A DNA stretch of 64,000 nucleotides, from the NCBI RefSeq assembly GCF_001373415.1, contig NZ_CDSE01000020.1, positions 1 to 64,000 on the forward strand, read 5' to 3'. A program made the position numbers and the translations under genes. The DNA is from Paenibacillus dakarensis. Lineage in GTDB: Bacteria > Bacillota > Bacilli > Paenibacillales > Paenibacillaceae. This document shows, piece after piece, positions 36,392 through 45,426 of the stretch (within the stretch, counting starts at the first letter, position 1; each line of letters starts with the position of its first letter). The notes beneath the pieces are model-generated. The model saw only the letters and a program-made list of their open reading frames with translations. It was not told the origin of the DNA and did no database searches.

Positions 36392-37120
36392 CCTATAAAG
36401 TGGACAGTTTAATAAAAAGGAATGTGCCGTTTAAGCGGCTAAGCTGCCGGAGTCATCTTCTTTAGTGTCCATTGCTTTCTTCTATTGTTATAGTGGTCCA
36501 TGTAATCATCAATCAAGTATTTTAGTTCTGCCATACTGTTTGCTTGCTTATAAGGAACTTCGTCCTTCATGTGCCCGAAGAAGGATTCCATCGGAGCGTT
36601 ATCAAGGCAGTTTCCCCTCCGTGACATGCTTTGTAAGAGCCCCATCTCTTTCACGCGAGATTGGTATTCTGGATGAGTGTAATGGAAACCTTGATCGGAA
36701 TGAATCATTGCTTTTGGATGCAGAAGATTCCATAAAAGCTTTGCAACTTCGCTAATGTTCGGTATACAATCTCCATCTGAAGACTTGTCGAGAGCTCGTA
36801 AGCAACGATTTCTCTTGTCGCCACATCTTTCACACAAGACAAATAAACGGTCTTCCCACCACCGATCTGCAGGTAGGTGATGTCGGTCAAGAAGACTTTC
36901 CCTGGCTCCTGTTGGTTGAACTGGCGGTTCAAATGGTTGGGCACCTGACGGTGAACTTCTGTTGCCTTGGCCATTGTGCGGTACGGGTTTGCTCTCCGTA
37001 CCCTGGCGAAAAAGTGAAACTTGCGCATCAAACGGAGAATTTTTTTGTGGTTCATCGGCTGACCTGCTTTCTCAACGACTTCCATTATGTAGACCGCGAT
37101 AACCGATTTTCCCCTGGGGT
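36392..37120 (-). mobile_element. Degraded IS3-family insertion sequence
   Basis: Two overlapping minus-strand frames (36439-36837 and 36705-37085) hold pieces of one OrfB transposase. Visible are MNHKKILRLMRKFHFFARVRR, the first catalytic aspartate in FLTDITYLQIGGGKTVYLS, the second in MIHSDQGFHYTHPEY and the glutamate in DNAPMESFFGHMKDE. A frameshift near 36780 separates them and another occurs near 37100 (KIGYRG in one frame, MEVVEKAG in the next). OrfA is absent, so this is an inactive partial copy. The left boundary is inferred from where dus homology stops; clear terminal repeats were not found. Confidence 0.85.
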
Positions 37121-37439
37121 AAGGGTTAAATTTACATTTTATCCGGATATTTTTGAAGCGCAGAGCTACTCATCTGACAACTGAACTATGGCAAGTACAT
37201 CTGTTTGAAATTCTGGACAGAAATTCGCAGATCCCACTCATGCCCTCTCCAATCGTCCAAACCTCAAGTCCAGCAAAGCATCTCAGCCCATTTCTCACCT
37301 TTTTCTTTCCCAAGTTAATCAGCTAAAAATCAAAAAGCCTTCCGAATCACAGGAAGAAATCCCGAAGATCGGTCGGCTCTGGGTAATCGCATGGATCTGG
37401 GTTTGCACAGTGCTCAATTTAGCGATTTGACGATTTTAT

Positions 37440-37502
37440 CACGTCTTTATTCGATTTTTAACACGAGTTTATTACGAATAGCACGGGTTTATTTTGGGTC
37501 TA
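37440..37502 (+). repeat. Degenerate tandem repeat, three units of 20-22 bp
   Basis: Units begin at 37440, 37462 and 37482 with CACGTCTTTATT, CACGAGTTTATT and CACGGGTTTATT. The surrounding gap (37121-37577) holds no gene I can support; it appears to be degraded sequence between the IS remnant and the SLH gene. Confidence 0.5.
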
Positions 37503-37577
37503 CATCATTCCTAATCAACAACGCCACATTCTCTACATGTGTTGAGTGTATGTGGCAACACATTGGTGCTGTTGGTT

Positions 37578-38855
37578 TTAATTATATAGGATCGATTCCC
37601 TTTTAGAGGATTCATGCCCTCTTTCATATAATCGATAAATAATAACTGATAATTGCGCTCTGGATGTGGAATCATAGGGGCCGAATCGACCATCACTGTA
37701 GCCATTTAGAATTCCTTCTTGTTTCATCGTTTCAATTGCTTCATATGCCCAATGATTGAGGCCTACATCTATAAATGATTTCATTTGATTATTAGAACGG
37801 CTATAAAAACCTGCATTATAAATGATTTGTGCCATTTGCGCTCTAGTTACCGTCGCATCGGGAGCGAAACGTCCATTGCCAATCCCATTCATTATTTTAT
37901 GTTGGGCAACTAAATTAACTGCATCTAGAGCCCAATGGTTTTGATTAACATCACTAAATGAAATTTTTTCATTTGTTGGAGTCAGCCCTAGAAAATCACT
38001 TATAATTTTAGCAGCTTGCGCTCTTGTTACTGGCATATTCGGCTTAAATGTTCCATCAGGATAGCCAGAAATCCAACCCTGTTCCGCTAAAAACATAATT
38101 TCTTTTTCAGCCCAATGCCCTATTACATCCCGGAATTTTTTATTATCATATTGAGTTAAATTCCATTCGTCTATTACCTTGCCTACTTTATTTCGATAGT
38201 ATTCACCACCCAAATGGTTATATCCGGCTTCGGCAATATCGTATAGATACTCTTTGGCTGCTTTCTCCAAACTCCAACCATTTTTAATTCTTTTTTCATA
38301 ATTTGTTTTTGCGAAACCATATCTTTGATTTAATAGTAAGTTTCCTGCTAAATAATCAACCGCTTCTTTATAAGAATTAAACTTTCGATACCAGTTATCT
38401 CTTCTTTTACTTTCGTCAAATATTTTTCGATCATACCCATAATCAACTAAAACAGGTACCGGTTCATAATCTTCATCAGGCTGCCCTTTTAGCTGCCAAG
38501 CATTTTTCGGGTTATATCCCCATACTTTTATGCCGAAAAAATTATTCGCATGTATAGCGATCCTTGTTGTTCCATAACCACTTTCAAGAATTCCCATGCC
38601 AATAATAACACTAGCAGGGATTCCCCATCTTTCATTTGCCTCCATTGCAGGAACAGAAATTCTACTAATAAACCTTTCTTTCATTACGGTAGATAGATTT
38701 GAATATGTAGATAAATAAGCATTACTATTTCTACCTAGCTGTGCATCTTCAAATGGTAAGGGGTTAATTTTTGATGCACTTGATACCATCACGTTTAGAT
38801 TTGTAGTTAGTAACAAAACTATAAGAAATACCGCTATTTTCCTTGCATTTTTCAA
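37578..38855 (-). CDS. Glucosaminidase with three SLH domains
   Basis: A 425-residue surface protein. A signal peptide covers about residues 1-27. Residues about 60-215 are a glucosaminidase (peptidoglycan hydrolase) domain with the catalytic motif GILESGYGTT and NNFFGIKVWGYNP. Three S-layer homology domains follow near 240-285, 297-345 and 357-405, each with a HWA motif and a GYPDGTFKP-like turn followed by TRAQ. The SLH part should hold it on pyruvylated secondary wall polymer while the enzyme cuts glycan strands. The gene is AT-rich compared with its neighbours and sits at the edge of the decayed region. Confidence 0.88.
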   Translation of the reverse strand: MKNARKIAVFLIVLLLTTNLNVMVSSASKINPLPFEDAQLGRNSNAYLSTYSNLSTVMKERFISRISVPAMEANERWGIPASVIIGMGILESGYGTTRIAIHANNFFGIKVWGYNPKNAWQLKGQPDEDYEPVPVLVDYGYDRKIFDESKRRDNWYRKFNSYKEAVDYLAGNLLLNQRYGFAKTNYEKRIKNGWSLEKAAKEYLYDIAEAGYNHLGGEYYRNKVGKVIDEWNLTQYDNKKFRDVIGHWAEKEIMFLAEQGWISGYPDGTFKPNMPVTRAQAAKIISDFLGLTPTNEKISFSDVNQNHWALDAVNLVAQHKIMNGIGNGRFAPDATVTRAQMAQIIYNAGFYSRSNNQMKSFIDVGLNHWAYEAIETMKQEGILNGYSDGRFGPYDSTSRAQLSVIIYRLYERGHESSKRESILYN

Positions 38856-39003
38856 ATGTAAATCTCCTTTTGCATTAAACTCAAACTATAATATCTTAGC
38901 AGATTCTTATTACTAATAGAGGGTAAAATCCTATTTTGTTAGTAGCAATCTATGGCTATGTTTCCGGCCTTTTCATAGGTTCAGTGCACTTCCGTAAACA
39001 AAA

Positions 39004-39044
39004 AGAAACCACCATTCATCCTTTAAGGAAAAATGATGGTTTCT
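39004..39044. terminator. Secondary hairpin downstream of rlmD
   Basis: AGAAACC pairs with GGTTTCT and inner CATT with AATG, with one mismatch. It lies behind the main rlmD terminator, in tandem, and ahead of the glucosaminidase gene's promoter region. Confidence 0.45.
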
Positions 39045-39068
39045 ATTGAATATCCCTTTGAAACGCAA

Positions 39069-39106
39069 AAAGAAGACAACAACCTGGGCGGTTAGCTGTC
39101 TTCTTT
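39069..39106 (-). terminator. Terminator of rlmD
   Basis: AAAGAAGACA pairs with TGTCTTCTTT nine bases after the minus-strand stop at 39115. Adenine-rich and T-rich flanks are present. Confidence 0.75.
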
Positions 39107-39114
39107 AAAAAGGG

Positions 39115-40701
39115 TTACTTTCCTTCTTTTAAAATAAGTTGCGAGACGCACTCCACATGCACCGTATGCGGGAACATATCCACCGGTGTAACTTCCACAG
39201 TCTTGTACCCGCCATCCTCCAGCATTCGCAAGTCTCTTGCGAGTGTGCTTGGATTACAGCTCACATACACCACACGCTTCGGCTTCATCTCCAGGATCGT
39301 CTCCAGGAGGCGCGGGTCGCAGCCCTTGCGAGGCGGATCGACAACGATCACGTCCGCTTCGATGCCCTGCTCTTTCCAGCGCGGGATGACATCCTCTGAC
39401 GCGCCAACCTCGAACTCTACATGGTTCATCTCATTAAGCGCAGCATTGGCTCGCGCATCTTCAATCGCTTCCTTTACAATCTCCACGCCATACACCTTCT
39501 TGGCGTGCTGCGCCAAGAACAGTGAGATGGTACCGATGCCGCAGTATGCGTCGATCACAGTCTCGTTTCCGGTCAGTCCGGCATACTCTACCGTCTTGCT
39601 GTACAGTACTTCCGTCTGTGCCGGGTTCACTTGATAGAATGACCGCGCCGAGATGGCGAATTTCACATCACCGATATAGTCATAGATGACCTCGCGTCCC
39701 CACAGGACACGGGTTACATCCCCAAAGATCACATTCGTCTGGCGTGTGTTCACATTCTGGCAGATGCTCACCACTGCCGGTAGCTCCTCGCGGATCGCAG
39801 CGATCCACTCATTCATGCGCGGAATCCGCTCACCATTCGTGACGAGGACAATCATCATCTCTCCGGTAGCGAAGCCGATCTTCACGACCACATGGCGAAG
39901 CAGGCCTTGTCCTGTTTCTTCGTTGTACGCACTCACACCGAGTCTTTGCCCAATTGCCTTTACCCGGCTTACAACCACATCGTTCTGCTCATGCTGAATC
40001 AGGCATGTCTCCATGTCGATAATGCGGTGACTGCCGCGGGCATAGAAGCCGCCAATCAGGCCGCCTTCGGTTACGCCGATGGGCACCTGAGACTTGTTGC
40101 GGTAACGCCAAGGCTCATTCATGCCAAGGGTTGGGCGTACCACAATCCCCTCATGGCTGTCATCCGGCACAAATTTTACCGCTTCGCCTTGTCCGATCTC
40201 ACGCGAGTCATCCCTTGAAGCCGCTGGTCCATCCGAACGATCTCCATCCTTCTCCGTCACCGCAGCACTTCCAACCACCCGCAGCTTCCCGATCCGCTCC
40301 AGATTGTCCACCACCAGCTGACGCTTCCACGCAAGCTGCCCGGCATAATCCATATGCTGCAGCTGGCAGCCGCCGCATTGATCGTAGATCGGACAAGGTG
40401 CCGCCGTCCGGTTAGGACTCGCCTTCATCAATTCCAGGAGCTTCGCATAGCCATACTGCTTCTTCGTCTTGAGCACCTTCACACGGACCTTCTCGCCCGG
40501 CAGCGCTCCCTGTACGAACAATGTATATCCTTCCGCGCGGCCCACGCCTTCGCCGTCATGGTTCATGCCGATCATGTCGATGACAACCTCGTCGTTCTTC
40601 GCCACCGGCAGCCCGGCAATGACTGTTGAAGGCTTGTTACTGCGCCGCGGACCGCGTCCGCTGCCGTTCTTCTTCATGATGTGCTGTTCACTTCTTTCCA
40701 T
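39115..40701 (-). CDS. rlmD: 23S rRNA (uracil-C5)-methyltransferase RlmD/RlmCD type
   Basis: A 528-residue enzyme that methylates C5 of a 23S rRNA uracil. It has an N-terminal TRAM domain (about 30-90), a 4Fe-4S cluster motif [14 protein letters not shown] near residue 100, the SAM domain with [14 protein letters not shown], and the catalytic cysteine in [14 protein letters not shown]. It is longer than the usual roughly 450-480 residues because of an acidic, low-complexity insertion at about 146-185 ([26 protein letters not shown]). The start could also be the ATG at 40677; neither ribosome site is strong. Confidence 0.9.
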   Translation of the reverse strand: MERSEQHIMKKNGSGRGPRRSNKPSTVIAGLPVAKNDEVVIDMIGMNHDGEGVGRAEGYTLFVQGALPGEKVRVKVLKTKKQYGYAKLLELMKASPNRTAAPCPIYDQCGGCQLQHMDYAGQLAWKRQLVVDNLERIGKLRVVGSAAVTEKDGDRSDGPAASRDDSREIGQGEAVKFVPDDSHEGIVVRPTLGMNEPWRYRNKSQVPIGVTEGGLIGGFYARGSHRIIDMETCLIQHEQNDVVVSRVKAIGQRLGVSAYNEETGQGLLRHVVVKIGFATGEMMIVLVTNGERIPRMNEWIAAIREELPAVVSICQNVNTRQTNVIFGDVTRVLWGREVIYDYIGDVKFAISARSFYQVNPAQTEVLYSKTVEYAGLTGNETVIDAYCGIGTISLFLAQHAKKVYGVEIVKEAIEDARANAALNEMNHVEFEVGASEDVIPRWKEQGIEADVIVVDPPRKGCDPRLLETILEMKPKRVVYVSCNPSTLARDLRMLEDGGYKTVEVTPVDMFPHTVHVECVSQLILKEGK

Positions 40702-40813
40702 TCAACTTGTATAGCCAATCTGTATATATAAATGCGCCATATGGAGTACTCGCCCATACAACTCTATATTCCCTCAATCAACAACATCCATAATCATTCA
40801 TTCAACACCACAA

Positions 40814-40838
40814 CAAAAAAAAGCTCCCGGAGGGAGCT
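40814..40838 (-). terminator. Terminator of dgkB
   Basis: On the minus strand AGCTCCC TCC GGGAGCT is followed by eight T. It ends the yerC-cbiX-dgkB transcription unit 65 bp after the dgkB stop. Confidence 0.9.
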
Positions 40839-40902
40839 GCCCGTTGAAGCTCCGTCCATCATTATACGGGAGCTTCCTGTCACATTCAATTCATTTCCTG
40901 CC

Positions 40903-41784
40903 TTATGCGAAAATCCGAAGGTGCTGAGGCAGATTGCGGAAGGTTGCGGGCAGCACACCTCCGAACTCACCATCCAGGTTCAGCTGCACCGGACCAGGGG
41001 AGACAACCTCCATATAATTCGTCCGGAAATGGATAACCTTCTTGTCGTTCAGATGCTCTCCCCGCACGGCGAGTGATACGACACGCACGAATTCGGCCAG
41101 ATTGCATTTCTTGAGCGCAATAACGTCGAACAGACCATCATCAATTCTTGCGCCTGGAGCAAGCTTCTCAAAGCCGCCTACGGAATTGCTGTTCGCAATG
41201 AGGAACACCATGAATTCATCGTGGATCGTTTCCTGTCCGTTTGCTTTAATAATCAGTTCCTGCGGTGCCAAACTGACCATTTTCTCAAGCCCCTTCAAAT
41301 AATAGGCGAGTTGGCCGATCATTGTCTTCAGCTTGCTTGGAACCTCATATGTGAGCTCTGTAAGCGTACCTCCGCCAGCTATATTAATGAAATAACGATC
41401 GTTCGCCTTTCCAACATCAATCGGCCGGGTCTTATCCTGGATCACCAGATCACAGTAGTCCTCCCAATTTCTCGGAATGCCAAGCGCACGCGCAAAATCA
41501 TTCGTTGTCCCCACCGGGAACACACCCAAAGGTGGGATATTCTCCTTCTCCGCCATGCCGTTGATGACTTCGTTCAAGGTTCCGTCTCCTCCGGCAGCAA
41601 TGATCAGGTCATATCCCCGCTCCACTGCCTCCGTAGCTGCAAGGGTCGCATCGCCCTCACAGGTTGTCGCATGACAAGAGGTTTCAATACCTGCGCTATC
41701 CAAACGCTGCAGGACGTCGGCAAGTCGCCGCTTCATTTCCTCCCGCCCAGAGGTGGGATTATAAATTAAACGTGCTTTTCTCAT
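40903..41784 (-). CDS. dgkB: Diacylglycerol kinase (DgkB-like lipid kinase)
   Basis: A 293-residue cytoplasmic lipid kinase that returns diacylglycerol to phosphatidic acid. The ATP-binding loop is AAGGDGTLNEVINGM, preceded by the RLIYNPTSGRE start. FPVGTTNDFARALGIP and INIAGGGTLTELTYEVP follow, and the C-terminal LNLDGE motif is present (about 275). It lies 20 bp after the CbiX-like gene on the same strand and ends in a strong terminator. Confidence 0.92.
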   Translation of the reverse strand: MRKARLIYNPTSGREEMKRRLADVLQRLDSAGIETSCHATTCEGDATLAATEAVERGYDLIIAAGGDGTLNEVINGMAEKENIPPLGVFPVGTTNDFARALGIPRNWEDYCDLVIQDKTRPIDVGKANDRYFINIAGGGTLTELTYEVPSKLKTMIGQLAYYLKGLEKMVSLAPQELIIKANGQETIHDEFMVFLIANSNSVGGFEKLAPGARIDDGLFDVIALKKCNLAEFVRVVSLAVRGEHLNDKKVIHFRTNYMEVVSPGPVQLNLDGEFGGVLPATFRNLPQHLRIFA

Positions 41785-41804
41785 TTACGATACGCCACCT
41801 GTAC

Positions 41805-42566
41805 TCATGATTTCAAGGGTTCTAGAAGATCCTGGACCTGACGCAGCATCCACTGCGGAAGCAATGGATGCGGCAGCAATGTCCGGCCTGAATAACGGCA
41901 TGAAAGCCCCTCAAGCCGATCCGGTATCACTTTCTCCGTAAAATACCCTTCACTTAAAAAAAGCGGAGCCACGATCACCTCGCAGCCGCGCTCCTTCCAC
42001 TCTGCTGCCTTCTCTCGTACATTCCCGGGACTCAGCAGTGCAGCATCCGCGGACGCTCCACTTATATCCGCTATGCGCCGGGCCAAAGAATGTATACCCT
42101 TTTCCCAGCGGGTGCGAAACAGCTCATGCCGACTTCCATGTCCCACCAGCAGAATAACTTCATTTCGAGGGTCCTCAGACAGCTCGCGTACCTTCTCCCA
42201 TACCATGACAGCAATATCCGGATCATCATCCACCGGAGTCCCGAAATGAACCCGAGCCTTGACTTCGAACGGCTCCAGATCTGTCTCCTTATCAGGAGCA
42301 GCCTTTACACCTAAAGCGTATGCTATTTCATCGACATGCGTGCTGCCGGAAGAGACGAACAATGGAATAACCAGCATGTCCGTGACACCCTGGTCTTCCA
42401 GCGCATATATACCATCCTGAATAAGACGACCTGGGACTAACTCCAGGTAGGAAGCTGATACCGGAATATCCACATGTCTGGACAGCTCCCGGACTGCCTC
42501 GTCAACAAGCGCAACCCAAGCTGCTTCTCTCGAGCCATGGCTAATTACCAGCACTCCCGGCTTCAT
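41805..42566 (-). CDS. Sirohydrochlorin chelatase / CbiX-like protein
   Basis: A 253-residue protein with two CbiX-type halves. The first begins VLVISHGSREAAWVALVDEAV with the metal-binding histidine; MLVIPLFVSSGSTHVDEI follows. The second half has ILLVGHGSRHELFRTRWEKG and IVAPLFLSEGYFTEKVIP. Such proteins insert iron, cobalt or nickel into sirohydrochlorin-type rings for siroheme or cobalamin. The neighbours are not tetrapyrrole genes, so the metal and pathway are open. Its stop follows directly into the dgkB gene and its start almost touches yerC's stop. Confidence 0.82.
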   Translation of the reverse strand: MKPGVLVISHGSREAAWVALVDEAVRELSRHVDIPVSASYLELVPGRLIQDGIYALEDQGVTDMLVIPLFVSSGSTHVDEIAYALGVKAAPDKETDLEPFEVKARVHFGTPVDDDPDIAVMVWEKVRELSEDPRNEVILLVGHGSRHELFRTRWEKGIHSLARRIADISGASADAALLSPGNVREKAAEWKERGCEVIVAPLFLSEGYFTEKVIPDRLEGLSCRYSGRTLLPHPLLPQWMLRQVQDLLEPLKS

Positions 42567-42567
42567 C

Positions 42568-42858
42568 TTAACGACCCATCCGCTCCAGAGTCATTTTATA
42601 TCCGTCATTGCCGTAGTTCAGACAACGCTTCACACGCGAGATCGTAGCCGTGCTGGCTCCCGTTTCAGCTTCTATCTGGTTGTATGTGGATCCTTTGCCG
42701 AGCATCCGGGCAACTTCCAGACGCTGGGACAAAGATTGTATTTCATTGACTGTGCAAAGATCGTCGAAGAATAAATAGCACTCTTCCACGTCCTTGAGTG
42801 TCAAAATCGCTTCAAATAATTGATCGATGCTTTTATCATTTAATTTCTTTAATTGCAC
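42568..42858 (-). CDS. yerC: YerC/YecD family TrpR-related protein
   Basis: A 96-residue DNA-binding-like protein. I place the start at GTG 42858, five bases after AGGGGTG, giving (M)QLKKLNDKSIDQLFEAIL; the upstream frame to 42894 has no ribosome site. It matches B. subtilis YerC closely: LKDVEECYLFFDDLCTVNEIQSL, then RLEVARMLGKG and ETGASTATISRVKRCLNYGNDGYK, a TrpR-like helix-turn-helix. It is first in the yerC-cbiX-dgkB unit. Its target is not known from sequence. Confidence 0.92.
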   Translation of the reverse strand: MQLKKLNDKSIDQLFEAILTLKDVEECYLFFDDLCTVNEIQSLSQRLEVARMLGKGSTYNQIEAETGASTATISRVKRCLNYGNDGYKMTLERMGR

Positions 42859-43119
42859 TGGATCACCCCTAATGTTACTTGTACACTTCTTCATTGTACC
42901 TGAGCTGATACAGTCTTTTCAAGCATTAACGATTTCACGCACTGCAGAATGACCATATCCTGTACATTATTCTGTCAAAATAAAGCTCTATATACCATTT
43001 CCGTTCTTATAGGCACCCGCCCGTTTCCGCTCCTATCCCGTAATCCAGGGCATCCGCCTAATCCCTTAGCCCGCCTAATTCATACAGTATAGTAAACCAA
43101 ACAACAAAGGAAAGTAAAT

Positions 43120-43710
43120 ATGTCAGGTCATCACCATTATCACCATCACCGCCGCTCTTCTAATCATCGATCCATCAGCGGACTGGCGCCTTCAACCTCT
43201 TATCCGGGTCTTCAATCATATGCCGATTTGCCGACTGAAGCCGATTATTCTTCTTCCTTCTCTCCCTACACCGCCACAGAGCAGTCCTCGATGTCCTCCT
43301 TCGGAGAAATCCAAGCATCAAGTGCAGGCTATCCCGCTCCCGTGTCATCTGGAACATCTGATTCTTCAGGCAGCAGCTCCGGCGGATTAGCAAGCTTACT
43401 TGGGGGACTTAACCTCAGCAGCGTTGATATCAAAGGAATGATCGAGAAAATGGGCGGTATTGACGGTCTTGTAGCAAACGTAGGTAAGTTTCAAAAAGTG
43501 ATACAGGGATTTCAGCAGCTCGCTCCCATGATGTCTCTCTTCACTGGACTCTTAGGCAAAAAAGGAAGCGGTGCATCCGCAGCCTCTAACAGTGATTCCG
43601 ACCACAGCCATGGGAACAGACCGAAACGGCGTTCCTCCGGTTCTCAGGGAAAACGGCGGAATAGTTCAAGCAGACCTTCCTCGGGCGGCCGAAAGCGCAG
43701 ACGCGCTTAA
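43120..43710 (+). CDS. His/Ser-rich basic protein, VrrA/YqfQ-like layout
   Basis: A 196-residue low-complexity protein. Residues 4-10 are histidine-rich (HHHYHHH), residues 20-90 are Ser/Tyr/Pro-rich, and a hydrophobic helical core at about 88-145 has VDIKGMIEKMGGIDGLVANVGKFQ and FQQLAPMMSLFTGLLG. The tail is Ser/Arg-rich (PKRRSSGSQGKRR and a GGRKRRRA ending). The layout recalls VrrA/YqfQ-type spore-related proteins of Bacillota, but homology is not certain. ATG 43120 follows AAAGGAAAG. A strong terminator lies 98 bp downstream. Confidence 0.55.
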   Translation: MSGHHHYHHHRRSSNHRSISGLAPSTSYPGLQSYADLPTEADYSSSFSPYTATEQSSMSSFGEIQASSAGYPAPVSSGTSDSSGSSSGGLASLLGGLNLSSVDIKGMIEKMGGIDGLVANVGKFQKVIQGFQQLAPMMSLFTGLLGKKGSGASAASNSDSDHSHGNRPKRRSSGSQGKRRNSSSRPSSGGRKRRRA

Positions 43711-43807
43711 GCCGTTTATGTTCTATCCATAAACTCTATTTGGCTCATGAAGTCATATAACACACACAGTATGTTATCTTTATATAAACAAAATATAAAC
43801 AAATAAA

Positions 43808-43862
43808 GCCAACCCGGCAGCCGAAAGCAGACATGTGACTTTCGTTCCGGTTGGCCTTTTTT
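43808..43862 (+). terminator. Rho-independent terminator
   Basis: GCCAACCCGG and CCGGTTGGCC form the outer stem (one bulge), GAAAG and CTTTC the inner stem, followed by six T. Confidence 0.88.
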
Positions 43863-43917
43863 CATATGGAGACTGTATTAGAAAGGTTACTTCTACTGCT
43901 CGCTGCTCGCGAAAACC

Positions 43918-44289
43918 CTATCTGCTCCAATCTCCATTGTCAGCAGTTTCATCCTTGGTATTCGTACCCTTCTGATCCATAGATTTCAGACGAAACCAAT
44001 AGGAAGCGCGCAGACCCGACCGAAGCAGCATCATTATACTACCGATCAGATACAGTACAATGGTAATACTCTTCCTTGGAGAATAAAACATCGAAATGCT
44101 TCCTGCTATAAATAAGAAACCAGTCACGATCTCGCTTAGAATCATACCTACCTCAAAGCGGTTCGTTATGGTTAATTGTCTTCTTCGACTTGTCTGCCCG
44201 CGTACTCTTCGCAGGAGCCGGGAGTGCAAGGGCTCTCCTGAACGGTGTTTCCTTTTGGCTCTGAACGGAAGTCGAATCTTGTTATTCAT
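43918..44289 (-). CDS. YrhK-like domain membrane protein
   Basis: A 123-residue protein. ATG 44289 follows AGGAGAGG at seven bases and is preferred to an upstream start at 44325. The first 40 residues are strongly basic. Two hydrophobic helices follow, ILSEIVTGFLFIAGSISMF and SITIVLYLIGSIMMLLRSGLR, with the RFEVGMILSEIVTG pattern of YrhK-like proteins. The function is not established. It is downstream of corA on the same strand, 65 bp away. Confidence 0.65.
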   Translation of the reverse strand: MNNKIRLPFRAKRKHRSGEPLHSRLLRRVRGQTSRRRQLTITNRFEVGMILSEIVTGFLFIAGSISMFYSPRKSITIVLYLIGSIMMLLRSGLRASYWFRLKSMDQKGTNTKDETADNGDWSR

Positions 44290-44354
44290 CGTTAATCCTC
44301 TCCTCTGTTTGCTTTTACCCTTCACAGGAGGAGTGAATCGTTATACCCGTCTTC

Positions 44355-45311
44355 CTATTTAAACCAGCCCCGTCTTGAGAACCACAATACCATCCACACA
44401 CTCAGCAGGAACATGAGCAGAAGCACTAGACCGTAACCCATGCGCCAATGCAGCTCCGGCATCACATCAAAATTCATCCCATAAATACCCGTGATCAGCG
44501 TCAGCGGCATAAAGACCGTCGTAATTACCGTCAGGGTCTTCATAATGCTGTTCATACGATTGGAATTCAGCGAAATATAGCTGTCTCGCAAATCCGCAGT
44601 CATCTCCCGGTCCACCTCAATCATATCCGTAAGCTTCAGCAAATGATCATAGATATTAGAGAAATATGCATGGTGTCCATGCTTCTGAACATGCTGTGAA
44701 TTAAGGACCCGATACAGCAGATCCCTCATCGGTACAACCGTCCGCCGCAGCTTCAGCAGCTTGGAGCGTATCTCAAAAACCTGATGCATCAATTCTTCTA
44801 TGGACTCCTGTTCGCCTTTACTATCAATTTCTGCAAGCTCATCCTCTATGGCGAACAAGCTCGGAAAATATTGATCCACCAATTTATCCATTACCGTATA
44901 AGCGGAGTATGTGGGTCCATTTGATTTAACATGTCTTTTTTTCACACTTTCACATACCCGCTCCCAAGCCTCATCCACTTCTCTTAATGTCTGCTTATGA
45001 AAGGACACAAACAAGGAAGGAGACAAAAAGAAATCAACCTCTACGGCTTCAAGATGATCTGGATCAAGGGCATGAAGAACAAGAAATTGCAAGTCATCAT
45101 AATGGTCAAGCTTTGGCCTTTGTAGTATATATAGACAATCCTCCACCGCAAGCGGATGGAAATGAAAATATGTATCCAGCATCCGGGATTCCTCCGGTGT
45201 TGGTGCATTAAAATCAACCCATACCCATTCATATTTTTCAAGCTGCAGTTCCTCCAGCGGAAGACCAACCACCGCCTCATGACTTCGGGTTACTGCTAAT
45301 GTTCGGATCAT
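44355..45311 (-). CDS. corA: Magnesium/cobalt transporter CorA
   Basis: A 318-residue ion channel. The large cytoplasmic domain (about 1-255) ends in two C-terminal helices: MKTLTVITTVFMPLTLITGIYGMNF, which carries the selectivity motif GMN near residue 284, and YGLVLLLMFLLSVWMVLWF. A short positively charged tail follows. Functions as a pentamer importing Mg2+. The region upstream of the ATG holds a terminator belonging to pit. Confidence 0.93.
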   Translation of the reverse strand: MIRTLAVTRSHEAVVGLPLEELQLEKYEWVWVDFNAPTPEESRMLDTYFHFHPLAVEDCLYILQRPKLDHYDDLQFLVLHALDPDHLEAVEVDFFLSPSLFVSFHKQTLREVDEAWERVCESVKKRHVKSNGPTYSAYTVMDKLVDQYFPSLFAIEDELAEIDSKGEQESIEELMHQVFEIRSKLLKLRRTVVPMRDLLYRVLNSQHVQKHGHHAYFSNIYDHLLKLTDMIEVDREMTADLRDSYISLNSNRMNSIMKTLTVITTVFMPLTLITGIYGMNFDVMPELHWRMGYGLVLLLMFLLSVWMVLWFSRRGWFK

Positions 45312-45370
45312 TTGTCTAGCCCCACTCTCTCAAGCATTAGTTTCTTCTATATTTTATATTAAACAAAAAA

Positions 45371-45392
45371 AGCCAATCTTATATGATTGGCT
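45371..45392 (-). terminator. Terminator of the DUF47-pit operon
   Basis: AGCCAATC pairs with GATTGGCT around ATATAA or its complement, followed on the minus strand by seven T, 35 bp after the pit stop. Confidence 0.85.
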
Positions 45393-45426
45393 CCACACTA
45401 TCCTATTTATCTGTATGGTTCGTATT

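Noticed and set aside
37511..37705. 64-residue minus-strand frame MATVMVDSAP
   Set aside because: It overlaps the 3' end of the glucosaminidase-SLH gene in another frame and reads SLH codons out of phase.
40131..40629. Long plus-strand frames opposite rlmD
   Set aside because: They are antisense frames of a GC-rich gene with no ribosome sites or domain signals.
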